From Flaviflagellibacter deserti (GTDB taxonomy: Bacteria > Pseudomonadota > Alphaproteobacteria > Rhizobiales > Methylopilaceae), in NCBI RefSeq assembly GCF_042652085.1, contig NZ_JBHSJF010000006.1, positions 620,001 to 684,000 on the forward strand: 64,000 bases of DNA, given 5' to 3'. A program made the position numbers and the translations under genes. Under the pieces are notes generated by a model. The model was not told the DNA's origin and searched no databases. It was given only the letters and a program-made list of their open reading frames with translations. Below are positions 16,883 through 25,945 of this stretch, piece by piece (position 1 is the first letter of the stretch; each line of letters starts with the position of its first letter).

Positions 16883-18490
16883 TCATTTGATGGCTTCGAT
16901 CTCGCTGATCCGCCAGCTCCGGTCGAAGAACGGCTCGAGCGGACTATAAAGCCGCAGACATACAAACCAGCCCTTGTCTGGCATCGTCTGAATCCAGTTT
17001 CCCCTGGCAACTCCGACCGGCTGGGTTGGTGAGAAGTAGACCGTGGTTGAGCCGTCGGCATTGGCTTCCGCTGCGGGCGAAGGGTAGCTCTGGCTGCCGG
17101 CCCGCGGGTATCGTTGCGGCGTGTCGAGCATCGAGCGGGTCATGTTGTCGTACACCGTAAGCGACCAGAAGTTGGACTCCGGAATATCCTTAGGCAACGT
17201 GACCTTGTAGGTTTTGGACCCATCGAAGTACTTCCTGTCGGCGTCTCTCGCCGTGATGAGATACTGCGAGCCGATCCCCGTCAGGCGCATCGCCATTGCC
17301 GGCGTAATCCCGGTGATGCCGTAGAAGAAACTCGTGCGGGCGTCCATCTGACGGTATCCCGTCGGCGGGTAGGGCTTTGCCCCGTTACGCGTGATTTCGG
17401 GGATCGGGGTCTCGAACTCGTAACCGCTCTCGAAGAGCATGTTGAACCAGGACGAGTCGGGATAGAAGAACCAGTCTGGGTCCCTCGGATTCATCAGGAG
17501 ATTGCGCGACGCGGCATTCGCCACCGCGACGGCGTCCGTCATGATCCCTCGCATGCGCTGGTCGGGCGCGAACGGCTTGCCTTTCACAATGCCGACGGCT
17601 GCGATTGGACCCATCAGCTCGACGTCGAGCGCGGTCGCGGGCTCGTCCTGGACCACCTCGTCCAGTAGCTCGAAGTAACTCCAATCGTTCGGGGGAAGGG
17701 TGTTCATTACCTTTCCGCTTCCCTCATGGAAAATGGTAGCCGGGGGCTCGATGATCTTGCCGAGGCGCGCGGTGCCGGCGAGGAAGGCGGCAATCGGGGT
17801 GCCGACGCCACCCGGCTCGAAGGGGTAGACCTTCGTGGACGACTTGATCACGTCGACGGCCGGCTTCGGGTCGCGTCCGTCCTTCAGAAAGGAGCGGCCG
17901 AACCAGAGGATGCCGTTCGTCTTTGCGTGGGCGATGAAGTAGCCGCCGTTCGGTAGCTCTCCATCGTAGCCGGGCGGGACGATGAGGTATTTCCCGCCGA
18001 GGCCACGGTCGGGCCCCGGACTGCCCATGTCGGTCACCCAGTGAAACCAAGCATCCTGCACGATGCCGAGGAACTCGGGCGGCGACTCGATCACGACCGG
18101 ACCGTCGCTCAGGTCGAGCCACCCCATGACGTAGATCGTGTCCGCGTTCGGGGTCAGGAACAGCGACTTCGCGTCCATCAGTTCGGAGAAAACCAGCACC
18201 TCGTTCTTCTTGACACCCATGTCCTCCATTCCGCGCCGGAGCGCGCGGATGCTGACGCCGCGCATGGTGTCCATGAAGGTGCGGTAGGCGTAGGTGAAGT
18301 CGAGCTGATCGTAGAGCGCGTCGGCAGTCGGCTCTGTCGGCACCCCATCTTTGAACTCGAACGTACCGCGCGATGTCTCCACCACATTCGGTGTGACGAT
18401 TGACGTTGGGACCGACGTGTCCGCTCGGGCCTGTGGCGGGGAGAGGAGTGCACAGCTGGTTGCGAAGGCAAGTAAGAAGCCCTTAAGCAT
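16883..18490 (-). CDS. Exported DUF1254/DUF1214 domain protein
   Basis: 535 residues with a signal peptide (LLAFATSCALLSPPQARAD). The N-terminal part (about 65-185) fits DUF1254 (DFTYAYRTFMDTMRGV, LTPNADTIYVMGWLDL), and the C-terminal part (about 400-520) fits DUF1214 (NFWSLTVYDNMTRSML, GNWIQTMPDKGWFVCLRLY). This two-domain family is widespread in alphaproteobacteria and its biochemical role is unknown. It lies alone, convergent to nothing, and divergent from the small exported gene at 18774. No function is proposed. Confidence 0.85.
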   Translation of the reverse strand: MLKGFLLAFATSCALLSPPQARADTSVPTSIVTPNVVETSRGTFEFKDGVPTEPTADALYDQLDFTYAYRTFMDTMRGVSIRALRRGMEDMGVKKNEVLVFSELMDAKSLFLTPNADTIYVMGWLDLSDGPVVIESPPEFLGIVQDAWFHWVTDMGSPGPDRGLGGKYLIVPPGYDGELPNGGYFIAHAKTNGILWFGRSFLKDGRDPKPAVDVIKSSTKVYPFEPGGVGTPIAAFLAGTARLGKIIEPPATIFHEGSGKVMNTLPPNDWSYFELLDEVVQDEPATALDVELMGPIAAVGIVKGKPFAPDQRMRGIMTDAVAVANAASRNLLMNPRDPDWFFYPDSSWFNMLFESGYEFETPIPEITRNGAKPYPPTGYRQMDARTSFFYGITGITPAMAMRLTGIGSQYLITARDADRKYFDGSKTYKVTLPKDIPESNFWSLTVYDNMTRSMLDTPQRYPRAGSQSYPSPAAEANADGSTTVYFSPTQPVGVARGNWIQTMPDKGWFVCLRLYSPLEPFFDRSWRISEIEAIK

Positions 18491-18773
18491 GGCGCTCCTG
18501 CCTCTAAATCTGTGGTTTGGCGACGACCACCGTGCAGATCACTTATGTCGCAACGGCCTCCACCAGCCTACCCACTCTTCCGGTGGTTGAATAGCCCGAC
18601 ACGCGCGCGCTGGACCTGTGATCGAAGTCGTTCATTATTCGACCATTGTCGAGGATTGCAGTCCAGCTATGCGCACCCATTTCATAGTCACGGACGACGT
18701 AAACAAAAGCTTCGCCGCCCGAGCAGAAGCAATCGCGGTCAGCCAAATGACGGCCGCAACCGGGATGGAAGTT

Positions 18774-19022
18774 ATGACCAATCTTATCCGCGTTCTCATA
18801 GCATCGAGTGCTCTTGCACTCAGTGCGAATGCTGCTCTCGCCAATTCCGGCAAGGTCGACGCAGAAATCCGTAACGAGATTTACCATGAGCATACCGCGA
18901 TTCCACCGATGTCGCAGGGATTGATGTACGGTATGACACACCATCAGCTGCCTCCGGCGGTCTCGACCGCTCCCCAGACCAAGGCCGCGACCTTCCACAG
19001 GGTACAGAAGTACCATCAGTAA
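18774..19022 (+). CDS. Small exported hypothetical protein
   Basis: 82-residue protein with a clear signal peptide (TNLIRVLIASSALALSANA, cleaved near ALANS). The mature part is about 55 residues and His-rich (HEHTAI, THHQLPP, FHRVQKYHQ). The frame is open from 18618, but that longer product hides the signal peptide, so ATG 18774 is preferred. A strong terminator follows at 19045. I do not recognise the family. Confidence 0.65.
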   Translation: MTNLIRVLIASSALALSANAALANSGKVDAEIRNEIYHEHTAIPPMSQGLMYGMTHHQLPPAVSTAPQTKAATFHRVQKYHQ

Positions 19023-19044
19023 GCAGAGCTGGCAGAGACCAGGA

Positions 19045-19068
19045 GGCCGCCCGACGGGCGGCCTTTTT
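19045..19068 (+). terminator. Rho-independent terminator
   Basis: An 8-bp GGCCGCCC/GGGCGGCC stem with a 3-base loop followed by TTTTT. It ends the small exported gene and insulates the fab operon start 73 bases downstream. Confidence 0.9.
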
Positions 19069-19140
19069 GCTTGCGCGAGCTTGACAGTGCGCCGCTGTGT
19101 CGTGTCTGTGCGCCTCCTCAAGAAACAAGAGGAGACACGG

Positions 19141-20076
19141 ATGGGAACGGCCTTTGTCTTTCCGGGGCAGGGCAGCCAGCAGGTCGGCATGGGCCGCGCG
19201 CTCGCCGATGCCTTCCCCGTGGCCCGTGCGGTCTTCGACGAGGTAGACGAGGCGCTCGGACAGAGGCTTTCCAAGATCATGTGGGAAGGCCCCGAGGACC
19301 AGCTGACGCTGACCGCGAACACTCAGCCGGCGCTCCTCGCGGTGTCGATCGCGGCGCTCCGTGTGCTCGAGGCGGAGCGCGGGCTCGATCTCGCACGCAA
19401 CGCCAAGTTCGTGGCCGGTCATTCCCTTGGTGAATATTCGGCGCTTTGCGCCGCCCGCAGCCTCTCCCTTTCGGATGCCGCGCGCCTTCTGCGCATTCGC
19501 GGCGAGGCAATGCAGGAGGCCGTGCCGGTCGGGCAGGGCGGAATGACCGCTCTGATCGGCACCGATCCCGACCAGGCCCGCGAGATCGCGGCCGAAGCCG
19601 CGCAGGGTGAGGTTCTCACGGTCGCGAACGACAATGGCGGCGGACAGGTCGTCGTCTCCGGCCACAAGGCAGCGGCCGAGCGCGCGATCGAGATCGCCAA
19701 GGCCAAGGGCGTGAAGCGCGGCATCCTGCTGCCGGTGTCCGCGCCGTTCCATTCGCCGCTGATGGCGCCTGCGGCCGATAAGATGCGCACCGCGCTGCTC
19801 GATGCCGTGGTCAACGCTCCGGTCGTGCCGGTCGTCGCCAATATGGTGGCGCGCGCCGTCACCGACCCGGACGAAATCCGCAAATTGCTCGTCGAGCAGG
19901 TGACCGGAACGGTTCGCTGGCGTGAGAGCGTGGCTTATATGGCCCAGAACGGCGTGACCCGGTTCGTCGAGCTTGGTTCCGGCAAGGTGCTCGCCGGACT
20001 GGTGAAACGCATTGCCGACGGCGTTGAAGGGACCAGCATCGGCACGCCGGAAGATGCGGCCAGCTTTTCAATCTAG
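19141..20076 (+). CDS. fabD: Malonyl-CoA:ACP transacylase FabD
   Basis: 311-residue acyltransferase that loads malonate onto ACP. It begins with AFVFPGQGSQQVGMG. The nucleophilic Ser is S95 in GHSLGEYSAL, and the partner His is in PVSAPFHSPLM. ATG 19141 has AGGAG 8 bases upstream; the frame extends to 19081 without a better start. It opens the fabD-fabG-acpP-fabF group, with a repeat element between fabD and fabG. Confidence 0.96.
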   Translation: MGTAFVFPGQGSQQVGMGRALADAFPVARAVFDEVDEALGQRLSKIMWEGPEDQLTLTANTQPALLAVSIAALRVLEAERGLDLARNAKFVAGHSLGEYSALCAARSLSLSDAARLLRIRGEAMQEAVPVGQGGMTALIGTDPDQAREIAAEAAQGEVLTVANDNGGGQVVVSGHKAAAERAIEIAKAKGVKRGILLPVSAPFHSPLMAPAADKMRTALLDAVVNAPVVPVVANMVARAVTDPDEIRKLLVEQVTGTVRWRESVAYMAQNGVTRFVELGSGKVLAGLVKRIADGVEGTSIGTPEDAASFSI

Positions 20077-20077
20077 G

Positions 20078-20167
20078 CTCCCTCATTGCCGGGCTTGACC
20101 CGGCAATCCAGACGCAGCGCCGATCTCGGGGCTCTGGATGCCCGGGTCGAGCCCGGGCATGAGGGAT
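20078..20167. repeat. Nested palindromic intergenic element (type A, copy 2)
   Basis: It begins a few bases after the fabD stop. Palindromes at 20085-20107 (ATTGCCGGGC arm) and 20138-20160 (ATGCCCGGG arm) are flanked by outer arms TCCCTCAT and ATGAGGGA, so the whole element is an imperfect inverted repeat. It ends directly against the fabG ribosome site (GGAGGAGG). Open frames through it add a spurious N-terminus to fabG. Confidence 0.88.
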
Positions 20168-20184
20168 GGAGGAGGAATCATCAA

Positions 20185-20922
20185 ATGTTTGACCTGACCG
20201 GGAAGAAAGCGCTCGTCACCGGCGCCACGGGTGGAATCGGCGGCGACATCGCGCGCGCGCTTCACAAACAAGGCGCGACCGTCGTCCTGTCCGGCACCCG
20301 CGCCGAGGCGCTCGATGCGCTTGCGGGCGAACTCGGCGAGCGGACGCATATCCTGACCTGCAACCTCTCCGACGCGGCGGCGGTCGACGCACTGGCGGGG
20401 CAGGCGGAGACGGCGCTCGGCGGGCTCGACATTCTTGTCCACAACGCAGGTATCACTCGCGACAATCTCTTCATGCGCATGAAGGACGAGGAGTGGGATG
20501 CCGTCCTGCAGGTCAATCTCACCGCCGGATTCCGCCTCTATCGCTCTGCGCTGCGCGGGATGATGAAGCGCCGTACCGGACGACTGATCGGAATCACCTC
20601 GGTCGTCGGCGTGACGGGCAATCCGGGGCAGGGCAATTATGCGGCGTCGAAGGCCGGCATGATCGGCATGTCGAAGGCACTGGCCCAGGAGGTCGCGAGC
20701 CGCGGCATCACCGTGAACTGCGTGGCGCCTGGCTTCATCGAAAGCCCAATGACGCACGCGCTGAACGACAAGCAGAAAGAGACGATCATCGAGAAGGTGC
20801 CGGCCGGCCGTCTGGGTACGGGTGGTGACGTCGCCTCCGCTGTGGTCTATCTCGCCAGCGACGAAGCATCCTACGTCACCGGCCAGACGCTGCACGTGAA
20901 TGGCGGAATGGCGATGATCTGA
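20185..20922 (+). CDS. fabG: 3-oxoacyl-ACP reductase FabG
   Basis: 245-residue short-chain dehydrogenase that reduces 3-oxoacyl-ACP with NADPH. Cofactor motif TGATGGIGG at residues 12-20, NAG motif (VHNAGIT), and catalytic Y152 and K156 (GNYAASKAG). The C-terminus VTGQTLHVNGGMAMI is typical of FabG. ATG 20185 follows a GGAGGAGG site; upstream frame to 20086 is repeat sequence. Confidence 0.96.
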   Translation: MFDLTGKKALVTGATGGIGGDIARALHKQGATVVLSGTRAEALDALAGELGERTHILTCNLSDAAAVDALAGQAETALGGLDILVHNAGITRDNLFMRMKDEEWDAVLQVNLTAGFRLYRSALRGMMKRRTGRLIGITSVVGVTGNPGQGNYAASKAGMIGMSKALAQEVASRGITVNCVAPGFIESPMTHALNDKQKETIIEKVPAGRLGTGGDVASAVVYLASDEASYVTGQTLHVNGGMAMI

Positions 20923-21156
20923 AGGCGGAGCTGAGGCGTGGAAGGCTGGCCGGGGCTTGTGGCCAATCTAAAATAAGTGTGTTAATCGACCCCGCGATTT
21001 TTGATCCCGAGGGGAGAGAGGCCCGGTTTCGGAGCGGTGCGCCGCCCGCTGCCGGACACTCTGCGGGGGCAAAAAAACCGATGCCCGATCGGGCCCGTGG
21101 CTCTCCCCGAGTCGCAGACCGTGGCGGCACATCCAACATTTTTGAGGTACCGAGCG

Positions 21157-21393
21157 ATGAGCGACATTGCCGAACGGGTTAAGAAGATCGTCATTGAACA
21201 TCTTGGCGTTGACGCCGAGAAGGTGACGGACAATGCCAGCTTCATCGACGATCTGGGCGCGGACAGCCTCGACACCGTCGAGCTGGTCATGGCGTTTGAG
21301 GAAGAGTTCGGCGTCGAAATCCCGGACGATGCCGCCGAGACGATCCTGACCGTCGGCGACGCCACGCGCTTCCTCGAGAAGAACGCGGGCTGA
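21157..21393 (+). CDS. acpP: Acyl carrier protein
   Basis: 78-residue acidic carrier; the phosphopantetheine attachment Ser is S37 in DDLGADSLDTVELV. ATG 21157 gives the canonical N-terminus (SDIAERVKKIV). The 234-base gap after fabG contains GC-rich inverted segments and probably a separate acpP promoter, which I could not pinpoint. Confidence 0.97.
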   Translation: MSDIAERVKKIVIEHLGVDAEKVTDNASFIDDLGADSLDTVELVMAFEEEFGVEIPDDAAETILTVGDATRFLEKNAG

Positions 21394-21406
21394 TTTTTTA
21401 GGAAAC

Positions 21407-21430
21407 ACGGAGCGCCTTTCGGCGCTCCGT
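21407..21430 (+). terminator. Hairpin between acpP and fabF (possible attenuator)
   Basis: A perfect 10-bp stem ACGGAGCGCC/GGCGCTCCGT with a TTTC loop, but no T-run after it. It may partly terminate or stabilise acpP mRNA, allowing much more acpP than fabF transcript; this is inference. Confidence 0.55.
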
Positions 21431-21442
21431 CATGGAGCTTTG

Positions 21443-22705
21443 ATGAGACGCGTCGTTGTTACCGGCATCGGAATGGTCTCTCCGCTGGCCAATGGCGCGG
21501 AACTGACTTGGCAGAAGCTCCTGAACGGACAATCGGGTGCGAAGCCGATTGAGAAGTTCGAAGTCGAGGATCTTCCGGCCAGAATCGCCTGCAGCGTCAC
21601 TCGCGGCGACGGCACTGACGGCACCTTTAATCCTGACGAATGGATGGAGCCGAAGGAGCAGCGCAAGGTCGACGATTTCATCCTGTTTGCGATGGCCGCC
21701 GCCACGCAGGCGCTGAACGATGCCGACTGGCATCCGAAGACGCCCGATGAGCAGAACACGACCGGCGTCCTGATCGGCTCCGGCATCGGCGGAATCGAAG
21801 GTATCGCGGAAACCGCCCTCATCCTGAAGGAGAAGGGTCCGCGCCGCGTCTCACCGTTCTTCATTCCCGGCCGTCTGATCAATCTCGCCGGCGGTTATGT
21901 CTCGATCGAGCACGGGCTGAAAGGCCCGAACCATGCCGTCGTGACTGCCTGCTCGACGGGCGCCCACGCCATCGGCGATGCAGCGCGCCTTATCGCACTC
22001 GGCGACGCCGACGTGATGGTCGCGGGCGGTACCGAATCGCCGATCAACCGGATTTCCGTCGCCGGTTTCGCCGCCTGCAAGGCGCTCTCGACCAGCTACA
22101 ACGATACCCCCGAGAAGGCCTCGCGTCCGTATGACCGCGACCGCGACGGCTTCGTCATGGGTGAGGGCGCAGGTGTCGTCGTGGTCGAGGAGCTCGAACA
22201 CGCCAGGGCACGCGGCGCCAAGATCTACGGCGAGGTGATCGGCTACGGCATGTCGGGCGACGCGTATCACATCACCGCTCCCACCGAGGACGGCGATGGC
22301 GCCTATCGTTCGATGATGGCGGCGCTGAAGCGGGCCGGTATTCCGGCGAGCGAGCTCGACTATATCAACGCGCACGGCACGTCGACCATGGCTGACACGA
22401 TCGAACTCGCGGCCGTCGAGCGCGTTGTCGGAAACGCGGCGGGCAAGATTTCGATGTCGTCGACGAAGTCGGCGATCGGCCATCTTCTCGGTGCGGCGGG
22501 CTCGGTCGAGGCGATCTTCTGCCTGCTCGCGATGCGCGACCAGGTGGCTCCGCCAACACTGAACCTCGACAATCCGTCGGTCGATACGCCGATCGATCTC
22601 GTGCCGAAGGTGAAGCGGGAACGGGAAATCAATACCGTGTTGTCGAACTCGTTCGGCTTTGGCGGTACAAACGCGTCCCTGATTTTCCGCCGTTACAACG
22701 CCTGA
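21443..22705 (+). CDS. fabF: 3-oxoacyl-ACP synthase II FabF
   Basis: 420-residue condensing enzyme. Active-site C170 (VVTACSTGAHAIGDA), first His in NAHGTSTMADTIE and second His in KSAIGHLLGAAGSVE. It begins MRRVVVTGIGMVSP and ends with the NSFGFGGTNASLIF motif. ATG 21443 has GGAG upstream at 21434; a TTG directly before it is ignored. Confidence 0.96.
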   Translation: MRRVVVTGIGMVSPLANGAELTWQKLLNGQSGAKPIEKFEVEDLPARIACSVTRGDGTDGTFNPDEWMEPKEQRKVDDFILFAMAAATQALNDADWHPKTPDEQNTTGVLIGSGIGGIEGIAETALILKEKGPRRVSPFFIPGRLINLAGGYVSIEHGLKGPNHAVVTACSTGAHAIGDAARLIALGDADVMVAGGTESPINRISVAGFAACKALSTSYNDTPEKASRPYDRDRDGFVMGEGAGVVVVEELEHARARGAKIYGEVIGYGMSGDAYHITAPTEDGDGAYRSMMAALKRAGIPASELDYINAHGTSTMADTIELAAVERVVGNAAGKISMSSTKSAIGHLLGAAGSVEAIFCLLAMRDQVAPPTLNLDNPSVDTPIDLVPKVKREREINTVLSNSFGFGGTNASLIFRRYNA

Positions 22706-22763
22706 GCACCGCCGTTCCGGCGCCAGCCGCGCCGGAATCCCGAAACGCGGACAGTGACGAGCG

Positions 22764-24266
22764 ATGATGCAGGACCGACCGGACCCGAACGATCCAGCCA
22801 ACCTGCCGCCCGACGTACCCGCGCCGGCGGAACCGGCCAGTCCGGCGCCTTCGACCGCGCCTCCCGTGCAGCCGGCGACGCCAATCTCCTACTCTGCTCC
22901 AGCCGAACCTGCGCCACAACCTGCCGCTCAAGGGAAGCCAACCAAGCGTTCGTGGTTTGGCGGACGCAGGGAGAAGGTCGCTGCCGCTCCTCCTCCGCCG
23001 CCGCCCGCTCCGCCGGCCAAGCGCCGGGGGCCGCGATGGTCCGAGCGTTCGCGCAGTCCGTTCGTTGCTGGATTCAACGCCGCGCTGAACATCCTGATCC
23101 TGACGTTGATTGGGCTGGCGGTGACCGTCTACTACGGCATCAAACGCTTCGACGAGCCGGGCCCGCTACAAGCCGACACGGTCGTATCCGTGCCGCGCGG
23201 GGCGGGCGCCCGCGACGTTTCGGAAGCGCTGGGCAAGGCCGGAGCGATCAGCAGCGAATGGCTGTTCGTCGCGGGTGTCCAGGCAACCGGCAATCGCGGC
23301 ACGCTACAGGCTGGCGAATATGAAATCCCGGCGCGGGCGAGCATGCGCCAGATCATGGACATGCTGTCATCCGGCAAAGTGGTCGAGCACACGATCACGC
23401 TGCCGGAAGGACTGACCTCGATGCAGATCGTCACCCGGCTGATGGAAGAGCCGCTGCTGTCCGGTCCCGTTCGCGATGTGCCGCCGGAGGGTACGCTTCT
23501 GCCTGAAACCTATCAGGTGAAGCGTGGAGACAGCCGTGAGCAGATCCTTCAGCGCATGGCCACGGCGCAGAAGAAGCTCCTCGACGAGGTCTGGGCGAAG
23601 CGCAATCCGTCGGTGCCGGTGAAATCGCCGCTCGAACTCGTGACGCTCGCCTCCATCGTCGAGAAGGAGACAGGTATCGCCAGCGAGCGGCCGCGCGTCG
23701 CCTCGGTGTTCGTGAACCGGCTCGGCAAGCGCATGCGCCTGCAATCCGACCCCACGATCATTTACGGCCTGGTGGGCGGCAAGGGCACTTTGGGGCGCCC
23801 GATCCTGCGCAGCGAGATCACCCGTCCGACGCCTTACAACACCTATACGATCCCCGGCCTGCCGCCTGGCCCGATCGCCAATCCGGGGCGCGCCTCGCTC
23901 GAGGCGGCCGCCAATCCGGCGCAGACGAACGACATATACTTCGTCGCGGACGGCTCGGGCGGCCACGCATTCGCATCGACACTGAGCGAGCATAACCAGA
24001 ACGTTTCGCGCTGGCGTGCGATCGACAATGCCAGACAGGATACCGACCGTGCCCCGGTAGAGGCTGTGCCCGAGGAAACCGAGGGTGCGGCCGACCAGGC
24101 GCCTCCTGCGGCGGCTCCGGCCGCACAACCGCAGCGACCGCGCCGCCAGCAGACGCCGGCGGCGCAACGTCCCCCAGCGGCGGCTCCCGCGGGACCTCCT
24201 GCCGCAGGTAGCGTCCCGCAGCAGCCGCGCCGCCCGGCGCCTCCGCCTCCCGCGCCGCCGCGCTGA
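22764..24266 (+). CDS. mltG: Endolytic murein transglycosylase MltG
   Basis: 500-residue YceG-family membrane enzyme that cuts nascent peptidoglycan strands. Residues 1-90 are Pro/Ala-rich and cytoplasmic, a single membrane helix lies near 97-120 (NAALNILILTLIGLAVTVYY), then LysM-like and catalytic parts. The catalytic Glu is in LASIVEKETGIASERP, followed by LQSDPTIIYGL. The last 75 residues are again Pro/Ala/Gln-rich, a longer tail than usual. The fabF-mltG-yicC-gmk order is conserved in Hyphomicrobiales. Start may be ATG 22764 or 22767. Confidence 0.92.
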   Translation: MMQDRPDPNDPANLPPDVPAPAEPASPAPSTAPPVQPATPISYSAPAEPAPQPAAQGKPTKRSWFGGRREKVAAAPPPPPPAPPAKRRGPRWSERSRSPFVAGFNAALNILILTLIGLAVTVYYGIKRFDEPGPLQADTVVSVPRGAGARDVSEALGKAGAISSEWLFVAGVQATGNRGTLQAGEYEIPARASMRQIMDMLSSGKVVEHTITLPEGLTSMQIVTRLMEEPLLSGPVRDVPPEGTLLPETYQVKRGDSREQILQRMATAQKKLLDEVWAKRNPSVPVKSPLELVTLASIVEKETGIASERPRVASVFVNRLGKRMRLQSDPTIIYGLVGGKGTLGRPILRSEITRPTPYNTYTIPGLPPGPIANPGRASLEAAANPAQTNDIYFVADGSGGHAFASTLSEHNQNVSRWRAIDNARQDTDRAPVEAVPEETEGAADQAPPAAAPAAQPQRPRRQQTPAAQRPPAAAPAGPPAAGSVPQQPRRPAPPPPAPPR

Positions 24267-24337
24267 TTCCCTCAAGTTGAGCCTCCGGCGCGCCATCGCT
24301 AAGTTCGCACCCCAACCCCCGCCAGATTGGAGACCCG

Positions 24338-25225
24338 ATGGGCCTGACCAGCATGACCGGCTTTGCACGTGCCGACGGCTCAGTCGGCGGATTGCGCTGG
24401 TCCTGGGAGCTCAAGACCGTGAACGGAAAGGGGCTGGATATCAGGCTGCGCATGCCGCCGGGTTTTGACGCGCTTGAGCCTGCCGCACGTGCGGCGCTCG
24501 GCGCGAAGCTGCAGCGTGGAACCTGCCACGCCAACCTCAGCGTCAGTCGCGAGGGTCAGGCTCCCGTCATTCGCATCAATGATGCGGCGCTTGAACAATT
24601 GGTGGCGGCGCTCGACGTTCTGAAATCGCGGATCGATGCGACGGCTCCCTCGCTCGACGGTCTGCTGGCTGTTCGGGGCGTGGTTGAGATTGCCGACGCC
24701 GAGGCCGACGAGGCCACGAAGGCGGCGGAAGGGGCAGCGATCCTCGCCGGGCTGGCACAGGCCGCCGACCAATTGTCGAAAGCCAGACGGGGCGAGGGAG
24801 AGGCGTTGCAGGCGGTCATTGAGGATCGCCTGGCCGGCATCGAGCAATTGACCAAGGCCGCCGATCAGAGTCCGGCGCGTCAGCCGGACGCGATCAGGGA
24901 GAAGCTTGCTGAGCAGATAAAGGCCTTGATTGGCTCGGCGCCGATGCTCGATCAGGACCGACTGCATCAGGAAGCGGTTCTTCTGGCGACCAAGGCCGAT
25001 ATCCGCGAGGAACTCGATCGGCTTTATGCGCATGTCGCGGCGGCGCGGGCATTGTTGGCCGAGGGGAATGCGGTCGGCCGACGGCTGGATTTTCTGGCGC
25101 AGGAGTTCGGTCGCGAGTCGAATACACTTTGCGCTAAGTCCAATCACGTAAGCCTTACCGCGATCGGCCTCGAACTGAAGGCCGTCATCGAGCAATTCCG
25201 CGAGCAGGTTCAGAACGTCGAATGA
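24338..25225 (+). CDS. yicC: YicC family endoribonuclease-like protein
   Basis: 295-residue YicC/YloC family protein, linked in other bacteria to RNA cleavage and stationary-phase behaviour. The N-terminus LTSMTGFARADG and the RGTCHANLSVSREG segment are family hallmarks, and the C-terminal DUF1732 region reads GRRLDFLAQEFGRESNTLCAKS. The stop overlaps the gmk start by 4 bases, so the two are coupled. Confidence 0.93.
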   Translation: MGLTSMTGFARADGSVGGLRWSWELKTVNGKGLDIRLRMPPGFDALEPAARAALGAKLQRGTCHANLSVSREGQAPVIRINDAALEQLVAALDVLKSRIDATAPSLDGLLAVRGVVEIADAEADEATKAAEGAAILAGLAQAADQLSKARRGEGEALQAVIEDRLAGIEQLTKAADQSPARQPDAIREKLAEQIKALIGSAPMLDQDRLHQEAVLLATKADIREELDRLYAHVAAARALLAEGNAVGRRLDFLAQEFGRESNTLCAKSNHVSLTAIGLELKAVIEQFREQVQNVE

Positions 25226-25884
25226 GCGACCAGCCATTAGAAATCGACCGCCGCGGCATCATGCTCGTCGTCTCGTCGCCGTCTGGAGCGGGCAAGACGA
25301 CGCTGACACGCAACCTGCTGCAGGAAGAGAAGGAGGTCGTGATGTCCGTCTCGGTCACCACCCGGGCGAAGCGGCCGAGCGAGATCGAGGGCGTCCACTA
25401 TCACTTCATCTCGCAGAGGCAGTTCGAGCGGATGCGCGAGAACGGCGACTTGCTTGAATCCGCGGAGGTTCACGGCAATTGCTACGGGACGCCGCGTGAA
25501 CCCGTCGAGGCGGCATTGGCGGCTGGCAAGGACGTTCTGTTCGACATCGACTGGCAGGGTACGCAACAGCTTCGCCACAGCGTTCTGGCGCCTGACGTGA
25601 TCACCGTGTTCCTGCTGCCGCCCTCGGCCGCGGAGCTGAAGGCACGGCTCGAACGGCGCGCGGAAGATCCCTCGGATGTCATCAAGCGCCGGCTCGAGAA
25701 CGCCGCCGACGAGATTCCGCATTGGGTCGAATACGACTACGTGCTGGTCAACCGAGAGCTCGAGAGAAGCTTCACGCGCCTGCGCTCGATCCTGACGGCT
25801 GAACGGCTGAAGCGGGTACACCCGCAAAACGTCCAGGCGTTCGCCGACCAGTTGCTCGCCGACCTCAAGGGCTTCGCGTCCTAG
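25222..25884 (+). CDS. gmk: Guanylate kinase
   Basis: 220-residue P-loop kinase phosphorylating GMP to GDP. Walker A is SSPSGAGKTTL at about 18-28; the GMP-binding region has SVTTRAKRPSEIEGVHYHF, and the lid has RLERRAEDPSDVIKRRL. ATGA overlap with yicC. Confidence 0.96.
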   Translation: MSDQPLEIDRRGIMLVVSSPSGAGKTTLTRNLLQEEKEVVMSVSVTTRAKRPSEIEGVHYHFISQRQFERMRENGDLLESAEVHGNCYGTPREPVEAALAAGKDVLFDIDWQGTQQLRHSVLAPDVITVFLLPPSAAELKARLERRAEDPSDVIKRRLENAADEIPHWVEYDYVLVNRELERSFTRLRSILTAERLKRVHPQNVQAFADQLLADLKGFAS

Positions 25885-25945
25885 GCATTCCTTGCGCCGC
25901 CCGGTAGGATCACGCCGAGGCAGCTCGTGATCGGGCGGTGCAAGC

